Positions 39,001-50,849 are shown, numbered from the stretch's first letter. The stretch: DNA of 64,000 nt from Luzula sylvatica (GCA_946800325.1 OX326959.1:20676862-20740861); one strand, 5' to 3'. Notes: generated from the letters alone by a model not told the origin. Translations and numbers: made by a program.

Positions 39001-40596
39001 CGATAAGGTTTTTTGTCGGAACTAATGGTTTGTAATAACTAAAGAATATGACCGGGGGTATAGTTTGGGTTTTACGCTTATGGAGGTAGATTCCAGGACT
39101 TTCGTGCTTAGCTAGTTATGATGATGTTTCCTAAGGTATTGATCTAATTGAGATATGGACTTGGTAAGCGTTGGTCTTATTCGTGGGTTCTTGGGTTCAG
39201 ATAGCTAATTTCATCTCCCTGTCCCTTGTATAACTACCCATGCATGGCTACTACCTACGAGATCTACGTAAAAGGATACCTATTAATGGTTTTGCCTATG
39301 TCAAATTGGCCACCAAGGGTTGGACTTAAACGGAGATAACAATCATATGAGAAGCTTAGGTTCACTAAATAAGATATTTATGCTTGTTTCATTTAGTTCA
39401 GGTAATTGATTTCACCTTTCTATACCTCGTTCGACTACCTATGGTTCATTCTAAGAGTATCTATTGAAGTACAATTAACTATTGTCACTTTCCTAATCGC
39501 CACTCGCTATATAGGATTATTACTTTACGGAAAACACAGAGATACAAAGATGAATAAAAAGACAAAAAATGTCAAATGCAAATCATAGATCAAATGAAGA
39601 GGAGTCGAGTACGATCACCAAAACATAATGATATAAACCCTAAATTATAGAAGAGGAAATAGTTACTACGAGACATATTCATATATAGAACTAACATAAA
39701 TACAATCATTCAAATAAAATAAGATTTAGATAAACCGAATGATGCGTGGGGATGACTACAGTTTCAACTTCAATGACGTGTTCTACCACAACCCCTAGAT
39801 GAGGGTGGGTATGGCTTGATAGCCTCCTATCCTTGATTTGATGCTTGGCGACTGATATTTATAGACAATTTTAGGGTTTTATCTCCTTTTAACGTATTGG
39901 TCAATCATCCTTTCTCACAGGTTGATAAGATCATTTATGTGCCGAGATTCAAATTAAGATCAAATACAATCTTATAGATCCTTGTCTCTTCTTTCCAGCA
40001 GTATAAAGTTTTCCTTATTTGGAGTTCGTATGTGAAAGTTATGGCTAAACATAATTGACCGTTGAGAAGATTTGTTTCCACTTTTGCACTCTCTATCGCG
40101 ACGTTGCTTCTCGCAATAACGACATTTTTTTGCGGCCGCGAAAGATAGCTATGGCCGCGGTAACAAGTCTTGTGTTGCTTCTCGTACAGTCGCGACTGGT
40201 TTAGCCGTGCCAGTGCGAAATATCACTTTTGAATTATCATTCGAGTTTTATATTAAATTTCTAGCGCTCATTCCAAACTTTCCAAAAGGTGGCGGTTGAC
40301 CCAATTTGGAGTAAGTATGTAGAATTGAGTCGCGGTAGGGTCTCGTTGGCGCGACTCTTCATCTCGTGGTTGCGGCTAGCGTAGGATGTACAAGGCCCGC
40401 ATTTGTTGTACATCATAAATATAATAAAAATGTATCGCAAGTGTACGACTTCTCGAAATAGTATAGTAAACATTTCATTCCACAAAACCGGTTTGTAGCG
40501 ATGGGGTAAAGCTCCAAACCTTTCCACTCAACTGGATTGTCGATGGGCAATCCGATATTTCCGGAGGAATCAAGTTCTTCGATAATTCTTACTGTT

Positions 40597-40631
<35 letters not shown>

Positions 40632-43338
40632 ACTGTTATGGTTTGGAGGTAGTGAAAATAGAAATCTTCTAGGCCAGAAATGGATGATCTTCGTTGTTTG
40701 AATCGTCTGAGGTAGAGCATGAATGTTGTAAATCTTTATTTTTTTTTTATTCCCAACGCCTATTCATATGGCTTATTTGGAGAAACGACCTAGAAGATAT
40801 ATATAATACATAACAACCTTACGTTGAGATTTGTCATTTTGTATGGAGCCGCGAGCGAGTCTCGAGAAAAACACGACCGAGTATGGAGAAATCGCGGGCG
40901 CACTTGGCGTACTCGCGCGAAGCTAGGACTGGAGCGAGCGAGACAAAATGGTGCAACTTACATAATCAAATTGATATGTCCTTGAAATTGGCCATGAGCG
41001 AGCATGGGTACAATCGCGAGCGAGTAAGGGGTGAAACTCGGGCAAGTCTGGTGTAACCCCGAGAAAGTCTGGGTCATACTCTGGCGAGGTAGAGTGAGGA
41101 GCAGAGTGAGATTTGAGCAAATGGTGAAACGTCTTAGCTGCACGCGATTCTGAGAGCCTGTTCCATGTTCCGATCGCGAAGGGGCTGTGGGAGATTTCTC
41201 TGCATGCTTGGCTGAGGGGTGCTGTTTTTACTCCAATTTGCCTTGTTTTTTTGCAAAAGTCAAGTAGAAAGGGATGAGCACTACAGTTTAATAATGTGAT
41301 GTAGGTATGAAATAAGTGTAAAAACAATCGTTTTAATGTCTAGATGAGGGACGAAATGTGTACCTAAATCCACTCATCAGCGTCCGTGCCTGGTGTGCTC
41401 GCATGATCTTTATCTTATCAGTGAGTTTTGGAGTTTCGCGAGGACAATGTTCGTGGGTGCATTTGTGGTTTCGCGAGAGCGTTCAAGTCTTGCATTGACA
41501 ATTGGAAGTCCTGCAGCTGCATATGCAGTCTTTCTCTTCTTTGTTTTCTATAGTCCTTGTGTCGGTTCACCATTTATGACTTTAAATCTTCTTTTTGCCT
41601 TCAATATGCTACAAATCAACAAGCGGGAGTGGACAGTGTAATTTGTGGGAATAAGGTTAAATATCGTAATAATAATAAAAATAATAATTAACTAGATTTA
41701 GGATGATAAATAACCGTTGTAGGGATAAGATGAGCCATGGAATATAGTTATACAATTGTGCTCATCATATGTACTTTTCTTTTTATAACGTCAAACTTCG
41801 TCTAATATGCTAACACCCAAACTGACAGACCTCGTGCCTTTTTCAACAATTCCCCTTACAATACACCATGAAAAACTTGGACTTATTCGTCGATGTAATG
41901 CCCCATCTTGTACCATTGTCGTGTGCCATAGCCCACAAACTCTTGACAAGGAGAGAGAGGATGTGGGAGCGAGCGAGAGTGAGATAAGGAAGGAGGGAGA
42001 GGGAGATGGAGAGGGAGAGGGAGAGGGAGAGAGTGAGAGGGAGAGTACGGGTAAGATAGTGAGAGATGGTTGGGAGGGAAAGGGTATTAAAGAAAGAGTA
42101 GTGATGTATAACCCCTAGATCTCTCCCCCATACCTCTCGATGACATGACAACATTTTTAAATCTTAATTATATATCATAATTTATGATATGACATCCTAA
42201 TTTATGGTTTAACTATCTTAATTTATGATTTGACATCTCATGAAAGTGTTAAATCATAAATTAGGGTGTTAATTTTTAAGGTGTTAAACCTTAACCACGT
42301 CATCAAGTCTTGTAGGGGAGAGTTTGAGGGTATGTCCAACATTTTCCTTAAAGAAAATAAATTAATTGTGGTAGGGAGCGGCAATAGATTTCAAAGTCCC
42401 ATGATGTGCTTAGTTTGGAGGGAAGAGAAAAGAAAAATAAATTGAAAAATATATAATAATATGTATTATTTTTTATTGTGGAAGTAGTTTATATAAATAT
42501 ATCTATTTAATTTTAAAAATACGATAAAATAAACTTCCAAAATACAATATATCTATGCATAATTTTTTTGAATAATATGATATTCTTGAAACATTATTTT
42601 TTCTAATCCCATTTTACATTCTAAACAATTGATATTATATTTGGTAAGTCCATTTTCCTTGCCTTTGTTCGATTCTCTCTCTCCAAACCAAGCATACAAA
42701 TATGTTACTTTTTCTTCCCCAGTTTTAAGTCTCCGAAAGTAGGATAAGTTTTCTAACAAATCTCGGTTGATGCGACAAGGCTAGTATCTCAAGAGTTCGA
42801 AACTTCTATAGTTTTTTAGACTGACAAAGTTATTAAAGGAATTAAAACCTGTTAAAATTTCTGGGCTCCGAGAATCTGAAATACTGAACCGAAGTGTGAG
42901 AGTTCGTAGTGTCAGGTGTGCAATTTTATTTAAAAGTTATTTGAATAAACTTCAAACACATATGTAATGTTCAAAATGTCATACTTCAAAGCGTATATAA
43001 TTATTACATTAATAAAAAAGTTCTTTTTCTTCTCAATAACTAGTAAAAAACGGTTTACTATAATTTGTAGGTGTACGGTCGGTATTGAAGAACTCCCAAA
43101 AGATTCTCCACTCGGAAGATTGAGAGGAAGTGACAATGTGGTATGCACCATACATAAGTACATATAATATATTCATCAAATTATTATTTAATTTGTGTAA
43201 TTATTTGTATAGGTGGAGATATATAGTAGGTGTTATAAGAATTCGCCTTTGGTGATCCAAGGTGCAGGGGCTGGAAACGACACTACTGCCGCAGGAGTTC
43301 TTGCAGATATGATTGACTTGCAAGATCTGTTTACCTAG
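36084..43338 (+). CDS. monofunctional homoserine dehydrogenase
   Basis: Reduces aspartate semialdehyde to homoserine with NAD(P)H, the branch step towards threonine, methionine and isoleucine. Exons: 36084-36179, 36266-36416, 36551-36628, 36724-36839, 36931-36984, 37061-37148, 37210-37302, 37400-37440, 37501-37554, 37627-37790, 43071-43140, 43213-43338. The joined frame gives 376 aa. Motifs: Rossmann GCGGVG (residues 10-15), LANKKPLT (137-144), [29 protein letters not shown] for substrate binding, and a C-terminal [17 protein letters not shown]. There is no aspartate kinase or ACT domain and no transit peptide (the Rossmann motif starts at residue 10), unlike the plastid bifunctional enzymes, so the product is probably cytosolic. 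Intron 1 has a GC donor (CAG|GCATGA) and intron 10 is 5.3 kb. The identical length and shape of the Arabidopsis single-domain protein (about 376 aa, from memory) supports the model. Confidence 0.93.
38490..38760 (-). pseudogene. FAR1/MULE transposase C-terminal fragment
   Basis: The minus strand holds, in two frames, [20 protein letters not shown] followed by [15 protein letters not shown]. The first resembles the basic GRPK..KR segment and the second the C-X2-C-X4-H-X4 zinc knuckle at the end of MULE/FAR1 transposases, with the last Cys replaced by Thr. It has a frameshift and is only about 90 codons long. Confidence 0.45.
38930..41378 (-). repeat. LTR-like block in the intron (possible Ty3/gypsy solo LTR)
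   Basis: On the minus strand the block would start TGATGAGTGGATTTAGGTAC at 41378, an opening I associate with plant gypsy LTRs, and has a TATA-like CTATAAATAT near 39866-39875. The 40130-41200 part is unusually GC-rich with GCGAGCGAG motifs. I found no TSD, PBS or coding sequence, and the other edge is unclear. Confidence 0.35.
40600..40630 (+). repeat. uninterrupted run of 31 G
   Basis: Pure G tract flanked on both sides by ACTGTTAT, i.e. ACTGTTATT-G31-AACTGTTATG. Long G homopolymers are rare and hard to sequence; the length may be an assembly estimate. Confidence 0.8.
41945..42060. repeat. GAGAGG purine microsatellite
   Basis: Degenerate (GAGAGG)n and (GA)n run in intron 10. It creates open frames on both strands that are not genes. 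Confidence 0.8.
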
Positions 43339-45639
43339 AATCGTTAATTTCTAAGTTTGAAATTATTTTATTTGGACATGCAAAGAAATTAACTAACATT
43401 AAATTTTTGAATTAACAAGAATATGACACATAAATTGATTTTGTTTGGTCGAGTTTGAACATACCGAATGGACTATGACAAACCTTCGAAAACCTGCTAA
43501 TAAAATTACACGAAAATAAATTGCTAGATTTCACTAAATGAACGGCTCGTGCATGGTGTGAGAAATATACTACCAAGAGATCCACAAACAATTATTAAAA
43601 GTAAAATTGATTTGATTTGCTTAATATTGTTTCATTTTCTCATGAACAAAGTACCTTAAGCACGATTGATCAATTTATTTAGTAATAAGTATATATTTTC
43701 ATGCAAAAATGAAAATTAACCTTGTTGAAAAGTCCAAAAGTAGTGTCGTTTGTTGGTTAATAATCTTAGGATTAATCAAAGAAAATTTATAATAAACCTT
43801 ACTTAAGTAAATGCTAAGTAAATTATCGTTCCACGGGAAAATATGTGCGTATTTAAAGTATTTCATGCAAAGCTTTCAAATCTAGACTTGATATTTTGTA
43901 CACATGTGCAAATCACTATTAATGATCTATGGACAAAATTTGATACAATTCCAATAAAAAATATTCCCAATTTATGCCAGTCTTTGGATTTTTGCATAAA
44001 AGTGCAGTAGCTTATTTGAGCCAGTGAGGTGGTTTTGTAAGATTATAATCTCTTACTGGTATTTCCAAAAATTATGAAACAAACATTTTCTCAAATTAGA
44101 TCTATTTCTCTATAAAACAATATGAAATCTAGTTGATGGGGACAATATTAATCTATTAATGATCTTTTTTATCCTATGAGCTAGCGCCTCAGAGACAATT
44201 TTTCGAAGGCTACTAACTAAATTGAAAGGTCTATAGAAGTAATAACAGCATGTAGTAAATCTATTTTTGCTGATGGGCCAATTTATTTTTGTTGTATAAT
44301 CAATCTTATGTATATACATTCAACTCGATTAATTATTATATTAAGTATGTTTCGATAGCATTTGTTTTTGTCATCATTTTATATTAACAACATCATTAAA
44401 CCCAAAATGCAGTTGTATAATGGTATTCGTGACATTTAACGCAAAATGTTGTCTTTTATAACACAACATCATGATTAGTCAGTTAATGCCGCCTTTTATA
44501 CAAGTAATGACATTATATAGTTAAATGCCAAAAAACAAGTGTCACTGTATGTCAGTATTGTTGTAGTAATCCGATCTGATTCGGGCGACTCTGATCCGAC
44601 TCAATTGATTTTTACTTTACGAGCATCGAACAACTGCGATTCCGATTTTCTGAACTATGATATTTTTTGGAATGATTCTCTTTTTTCGTGAATAGCCTAT
44701 GTGCATTAAAGGAGTTGTTGGTTCAACACTCCGTGAATGATTGCTGACTCCAACAATCACACACCATGTTCAACTTGGTTTAATCAACAATAAGTTTTTG
44801 ATTGACGTCTCCATTATGCACACGATGCAATAATGCACAATTAATGTATACATGATGTTCTCATATCGTATATGTACAAATAAAACACATTTCAAGAGAA
44901 AAATACAAATTGATTGATAATGTCAAAATTACAATTGACGAACATACAAATATATCAAATTATATTTTTTAAAAATATTTATGATGTTATACATACATAA
45001 AAATTAATATTACTAAAAATACATTTTCCAATAATATAAATAGTAAATACATTGTCAAAATTAATATTACAATTGGATTCAATTATATATATATCACTCT
45101 CTCTTTCTCCAAATGTGATGTATATTCTTACAAAATAATAAGTACCCAATGTCTAATTTATAATCATTATCTAATTCAATATGAATGTTTTCAATTTGAA
45201 ATTGAATTCACAATAAATTAAGTCCGTCGAAGCGGAGCAAGAGCAAGACCCCCCTTAGTCTATCCATTTCATAGGGAATTTACTTGACAACATTAACACA
45301 CAAAGAAAATTCCAACACAGATGGTCGAACAAGAGAAATATATATTTTTTTTTTTGAAAAAGTAGAAATGAAGCTTCTTTTTGATATATTAGCGCAAGTT
45401 TAATACATCGTTTTGATTTTACATGATAATGCAAAAAATGACCTTATGAGAAACTAAAAAAGTAAAATTGAGAAGTAAGAGAAGCTATTTCCTAAGTCGG
45501 CAACTAACAATGAAGTTTCCATTTTCTTGCCTCAGACGCAATCTTCGCTATCGTCGTGGATGGTGGCGAGTTGTTTTGGTTGAAAATCCGGTCATTTCGC
45601 AACTAACAAGAGAAATATTGAAAGTAATGTTTTTTCCCA
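43339..45639. other. intergenic, no gene recognised
   Basis: Between the dehydrogenase stop and the EIN3-like tail copy. AT-rich, with no inverted ends beyond a weak relative of the 34707-35355 MITE at 44560-44660. Confidence 0.5.
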
Positions 45640-46015
45640 AAATACAACTACATTGATCAAAAGAACAATGCTGAGTTACCACCTTGTGGATTTTCCTCAA
45701 TCCTCATTCCAGGGTTTCCATCATTCACCCCATAGAAATTTCGAGAGTTAAGGATATGAATTATGCTCAAACTCGTTGTTGAAACCAACATGTTTATTTT
45801 GCATCATTGACATTTCAAGATAAGTCTCAATTGGTTCCGGTGTGATAAAGGGTCTTCTAAGAGGATTACTTGCTCCTGAACCTTGTGGATTTCCATCATT
45901 CATATCCAGGTTTTCATCATTCATCCCATCACAATTACCCGAGTTAAGGATATATGGATTATGCACGAACTCGTCATCGAAACCAACAGGTTGATTTTGC
46001 ATTATTGCATTAGCG
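45640..46015 (-). pseudogene. duplicated 3' end of the EIN3-like gene
   Basis: Two partial, head-to-tail copies of the tail of the gene at 47267-48694. The minus-strand translation MQNQPVGFDDEFVHNPYIL continues into SGNCDGMNDENLDMNDGNPQ, joins QGSGASNPLRRPFITPEPIE, and repeats MMQNKHVGFNNEFEHNSY. The corresponding parts of the intact gene are QGSGASNPVSSPFIAPQPIE, MQNQPVAFNDEFVHTPLIF and GMNDGNPGMNERNPR. There is no DNA-binding domain. It lies 1.25 kb downstream of the gene's stop, same strand, so a local tandem duplication of the 3' end is likely. Confidence 0.8.
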
Positions 46016-47266
46016 TATTTTGAAGCATATTTTGAAGTTGTTCGACGGGATTATATATAGCGATAGTGAAGGGTAGAAAAATTGAGAACATTTTGTAGGG
46101 GTACACGCGACACTTATTATGTTTTATAGGAATATCCAGGATACATCCCATTTTGAAGGGGCGTATGTAAAGTACATTTCGGAATTTTCAAAGGGTGTAT
46201 TTGAAAGATTTGGAGTTTTTGAAGCTATGCGAACGGAACTGCCCATTCCAAGCAAAATGTTACCTTAGTTTATGGTTGATCTGTGTCGTGAAATAATTTC
46301 CAAGAAAAATAGAACTATATCATTCAGGAATGTAAAAATAAAAAAGCTATGCAATCAACGCAAAGATTTTCAATGGATGTAATCAGTAAATAAGAAAGAA
46401 ACACGGATATTAGACCTTGGCGTGCAAAGTATTTTCAAAATCGACAGAATATCAGTATCTCTCACTTATTCTTATGGGTGTTAAAATTGCCGAATGGCGA
46501 ATATCTTTCCTCGATACGAATTTTAGATGTATTTTTAGAGGCTACTGTTTGGTGCGATAGGTAAAAGTCAGACGACCTTATATAGAAGGAGTATGGTGGA
46601 TCGGTTCAATGAATCATTTAATTGGATTTCAATTTCAATTAGGTTTATTGTACCAAATGTATTCATGCATTTGATAATAATTTTCATTATCTCTTCCCCG
46701 TTCTATTTTGATAGTTAAATATTGGGATCATTTCGTTTTGTTATTGCATAATATTAGTCATCCGTACATTGCATCAAATTAAAAGGAAATCGTCGTTTTG
46801 TCAAAAATTAGTACCTATTATTTCAATAAAAAAATAATAATAATTTATTATTGTGAAATGAACCCTGATTTTAGATTTACTATCCAATATTTTAGATACG
46901 ATTTTGCATCCATCTATAATGGAAAGTGATTCAAAAGTTCCAAATTTTGGATGTTCCTTTTTTTCTTCAAATTTTGTATTTATTCAGAATGGAAATTTTG
47001 ACAGATTATGGGTCTCCCCTCAAATATTGGGTATACATAAAAACTTAAAAATTTAAATACAACGGCTATAAACTTGCAAACAGAAATTCAAATATTATAA
47101 ATTCATCTAAAAATTACTACATCCATTGACGTTTCCATTCAAGCAGTGATCTCATTGATAATATGGTCCATAAAGACCATAATATCTCACTCAATTTATT
47201 TAATAAGATAACAACACGATAAATATTAAAAACAATGTTTCTTTTTCGAAATACATCTAAATTTGA
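46016..47266. other. spacer between the tail copies and the EIN3-like gene
   Basis: AT-rich, with a GGGGTACACGCGACACTT and GGGGCGTATGTAAAG patch (46090-46200) that resembles sequence in DCP2 intron 6 (about 33540-33800, on the other strand). No gene is seen. Confidence 0.45.
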
Positions 47267-48694
47267 TCAAAAGAACCATGAAGAGTTACCACCTCGTGGA
47301 TTTCGCTCATTCATTCCTGGGTTTCCATCATTCATGCCGAGGTTTCCATCATTGATCCCACCAAAATTACCCGAGTTAAAGATTAATGGAGTATGCACGA
47401 ACTCGTCGTTGAAAGCAACAGGCTGATTTTGCATAATCGGCATGTTAAGAGAACTCTCAATTGGTTGCGGTGCGATAAAGGGGCTGCTAACAGGATTACT
47501 TGCCCCTGAACCTTGCGGCGCTAGAAAATTGGAACTGGAGTCTCCTACTGTTCCGAAATTGTAATTTTGATGACTCCCGGTCCCGGGCCAGGTTTGTTGA
47601 ATCGGGTAAGGATTTGCTGGGGGAGCCATCGTGAAGGGTTGAAGAGGGGCCCTAACGTTGGCACCAAATTGCTGCATCCCCACCAATGCATCTGTATTTC
47701 TTAAAGAATTATGGTCATTCACAATAACACCACCACGACCACGACCACGTAAATTGAAGGGATTGCTTATTCCCTGGTTTTGGAAGCTTGCTGGTAGTAT
47801 GGGTCTGGGTTGGTCCGGATGAGCTTGACAATACGCGTTCACCTCTTGTATTATGACCATATTCCACATCTTTGTCTCCTTAGCTCTCATCTTTTCCTTC
47901 GAACATTTCGAGTTCTCTACCAGAAGAGACAACCTGGAAAAATTAGGTGTCATGTGCTTTATCACCCCGACAAGCACAGTAACTTTCCACGCCTTCCTCA
48001 AATCATGCGGCTTCTTGAATGGAGGAGATCTTTGCTCCTCGGGAATGCCTGCTTGGTCCAACCAAGTCTCATCTCCATTTGGCCACCATGGAGGCGAGAC
48101 CCCCTTCTCAAGAGGGAATTTGCGCTGTGGGGGTTCACACTGTTGCATCAGTGTAGATAAAACAGAACCTAGTGTCATATCAGAGAGCTCCATGAGCATC
48201 TCGAATATGGACTTGGGTGCATCATTCAGTTGTGCCCCCAAACGAAGTGAATTATCATTATAAAACTTGTCCACGGCAGCCGGACCATTCACATCGAACC
48301 TCACCTTTTCCTTCCACCATTCACGCAGGCTATCTGAAGCCCCGCTTGAGGGCTTGCCATTTTCCGCTACTATTCCATACACGAATCCACGTGTTTTGCA
48401 CGTGTCCATGATCCTCAGCATATTGTTGAGAATTTTATCGTGCACCCGCGTGAACTTCTTTCTCCGGGTTATCTCATCATCAACTTTTGACCCTCTCCTA
48501 TTTTGCTTGTTATTATTTCCCCTCTTCAGAGCATGAGCTTGTCTTAATTGATCTTCGTACATTGCTAGTTGACGTTTGAGATCCTCAGCATTGAGTTTTG
48601 GACCGGTTGGTGAAGTCGCAGACTCGGATGGATTGGTATCGGTACTCGTATGCGACTCAATGGTATTGGTTGCAGAGGAGTCTGAATTCGACAT
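47267..48694 (-). CDS. divergent EIN3-like (EIL) transcription factor
   Basis: EIN3/EIL proteins are nuclear DNA-binding regulators that switch on ethylene-response genes (sulphur-response genes for the EIL3/SLIM1 branch). The 475-aa frame has a Ser/Thr-rich N-terminus, a coiled-coil-like LNAEDLKRQLAMYEDQLRQA (35-54, where EIN3 has its ELEKRMWRDRM helix), a basic RRKKFTRVHDKILNNML (77-93), and the DNA-binding core: GFVYGIVAENGKP (103-115), REWWKEKVRFDVNGPAA (124-140), TLGSVLSTLMQQCEPPQRKF (174-193), PLEKGVSPPWWPNGDETW (194-211), KKPHDLRKAWKVTVLVGVIK (227-246). The C-terminus (from 290) is Gly/Pro/Asn-rich with repeated NDGN units and does not match EIN3. EIN3s are about 600 aa, so it is short. 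The single coding exon is normal for the family; a 5'UTR acceptor (TTTCAG, exon from 48737) is possible. It is divergent but the frame is intact. Confidence 0.9.
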   Translation of the reverse strand: MSNSDSSATNTIESHTSTDTNPSESATSPTGPKLNAEDLKRQLAMYEDQLRQAHALKRGNNNKQNRRGSKVDDEITRRKKFTRVHDKILNNMLRIMDTCKTRGFVYGIVAENGKPSSGASDSLREWWKEKVRFDVNGPAAVDKFYNDNSLRLGAQLNDAPKSIFEMLMELSDMTLGSVLSTLMQQCEPPQRKFPLEKGVSPPWWPNGDETWLDQAGIPEEQRSPPFKKPHDLRKAWKVTVLVGVIKHMTPNFSRLSLLVENSKCSKEKMRAKETKMWNMVIIQEVNAYCQAHPDQPRPILPASFQNQGISNPFNLRGRGRGGVIVNDHNSLRNTDALVGMQQFGANVRAPLQPFTMAPPANPYPIQQTWPGTGSHQNYNFGTVGDSSSNFLAPQGSGASNPVSSPFIAPQPIESSLNMPIMQNQPVAFNDEFVHTPLIFNSGNFGGINDGNLGMNDGNPGMNERNPRGGNSSWFF

Positions 48695-50312
48695 CTTCTT
48701 GCTCCCGAATGAATAGATAATTTATATTTGTTTTCTCCTGAAATGAACAGATAGATTTCAGTTAATTTCTAAAATAAATTAATGCATAGATTCGTAACTT
48801 TTTTAACTTTTTGTTTATGAGTTAGATTGATTTATATTTATTTTCTGCCATATACAATAATGATGCTTAATTATAATAATTCATCCTACTTAAGAACCCC
48901 TCAATTGCTAATAACTTGCCACTTCATTTTTGATATACCAAGTTTATCTTTCGTAGATTTTTTCTTTTCCCAAACATTTAATTTAAATGTAAACAGAATT
49001 GTTATTGCTAACAATCTTTTGTGGACATATAAAGGAACAAATGGAAACCTAAAATATTGTAATTTTCAATTTTATTTTTAATTAAAATGTAGAAATGGCT
49101 TCAATGAAAAATTAGTTATCTTTAACGTAGGACCTTTTGGCAACAAACAACAAACGCATTCCAACATACAATACAAAGGTGTAAATTTATGTGAAATAGC
49201 ACAAAGGTTTCCATATTTTTCTATAAAGAAGTATACCAGTACATCAATACTAAACAGAGTTGCAAGTAGGGCATATGAATCTACTCCATTTTCTAAAAAA
49301 AAAACAGCATTGCAAGCATCGCAATTTTTTTCTACGGGGAAAAATAATGAAATCGTATCAAAATATTGAACAAAAAGCACAAAAAATATTAATTAAACAT
49401 TTAAACAAAACTGTAGTGAACTTTCTAAGAGTACCAAATAGAAATTACTGTTGTCGTGCTCCCCTTTGTTGCGCGCACAATGTTCGCGGAAAGATGCAAG
49501 CACTATATACTATCTCTTACTAATTTCACCTCGTGAATTTCAGATGTTATGGAAGAGAACAATTCAAGGGGTTTAAATAAGAGGAGTTCAGTAGACAGAT
49601 TCGATGAATTATGAAAAGGATAAGAATGCCATGACACTCGCTTCCTATTTTACTTTCGGGGTTTTAAATTTTGCCAATTTGTGTACTTCCGGTATTAATT
49701 GTTAGCGGCATAGTTCATTGTATCATATTACAGAATAGATACACAGAAATAAATTTTTACGTCGTACTATTTAAATGTTTTCAGACATTTCTAGTAAGTA
49801 ATTAGTTAGTGGTGCAGGAGAATGATTTCAACATTTACTTTGCATAATATAATTCAACCTACCAAATTTGATTAGCATATACTTACCAGTTAGTGGTAAC
49901 AACAAAATGAAAATTATTCGAAAATAGGTCTTCTCGCTGGCTGAATTAGTAATTTCATATATTTGAAATTGTGAAATACATAGTTTTGTCAAATTTGAAT
50001 GACACATGCAAAGATCTATGAAATAAACTTTCTAATTTATACAATCAAAGGGACATTAAAATCCATCATTTGCACAGTTTGTTCCTTTTCAGAGAACAGA
50101 AATTAATTCATACCTAATTAACCCTTGAAATTTTATTGTTTTCATTATATCATAAGATGGCGATGTTTTCGTAAACGAGCCGTCAGTCCGTGACATCCTT
50201 GTCCATTGTATTTCCTTTGTATCTTACAACTAAAGACCAAATTATTTTTTTTGGTTTTTTTGGTTTTTACTTTTTCTTTCCATATACGAGAGTAATAATG
50301 TACTGTAACTTT

Positions 50313-50314
<2 letters not shown>
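48695..50314. other. upstream region of the EIN3-like gene
   Basis: AT-rich promoter-side DNA for the minus-strand gene. I see no further gene; the short frames here show no family resemblance. Confidence 0.5.
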
Positions 50315-50353
<39 letters not shown>

Positions 50354-50356
<3 letters not shown>

Positions 50357-50566
50357 GGGGGGGGGGGGCTAACCTACTTAATTAAGTACCAAAGATTTGG
50401 TACTTAATGCTTTTTAACCATTTGATTTGATTTGAGATTTGTGTTTTTTCATGATGATCATAAAATTTTGTGCACATCATTAAATGCACAAATCTCAATG
50501 CAAATCCAATGGTTAAAAAACATTAAGTACCAAATCCTTGGTACTTAATTAAGTAGGTCAGCCTCC

Positions 50567-50569
<3 letters not shown>
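50354..50569. mobile_element. MITE with nested palindromic arms in a (TA)n tract
   Basis: About 55-bp inverted arms (CTAACCTACTTAATTAAGTA at the left, TACTTAATTAAGTAGGTCAG at the right). Each arm contains its own palindrome AAGTACCAAAGATTTGGTACTT or close to it. It lies between (TA)n runs at 50315-50353 and 50570-50610, fitting a TA-targeting (Tc1/mariner-like) family. The left end is expanded to a run of 15 G (50354-50368). A 23-bp stub of the same left end occurs at 56512-56534. Confidence 0.8.
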
Positions 50570-50614
<45 letters not shown>

Positions 50615-50799
50615 AATGCTAAATAGAATCCACAAAAAGAATCCACAAATCGAATCCAAGGACCAAAAATTAATACATGTAAAGGACGGAGGGACCTTTT
50701 CATAATTTTTCGAACTTAAAAATGCTGCCCGAATGAATGCCTGCCCGTGAACCCTTCGCTCTATCCAACTCCCCTCTTTCTTCTCTTTTTATACAATTT

Positions 50800-50849
<50 letters not shown>

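Larger units (their letters stand above)
37791..43070 (+). other. 5.3-kb intron 10 of homoserine dehydrogenase
   Basis: Donor AG|GTATGT, acceptor TTTGTAG|GTG. The other introns of the gene are 60-140 bp, so this one has been inflated by insertions: a FAR1/MULE fragment, an LTR-like block, a G31 tract and a GAGAGG stretch, listed separately. Joining the flanking exons restores ...[14 protein letters not shown]... in frame, so both exons belong to one gene. Confidence 0.85.

Noticed and set aside
41807..42154. Overlapping 103-codon frames on both strands in the homoserine dehydrogenase intron
   Set aside because: Driven by the GAGAGG/CTCTCC repeat.
47810..48263. Plus-strand frames of 116 and 136 codons
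   Set aside because: They are the antisense of the EIN3-like coding exon.
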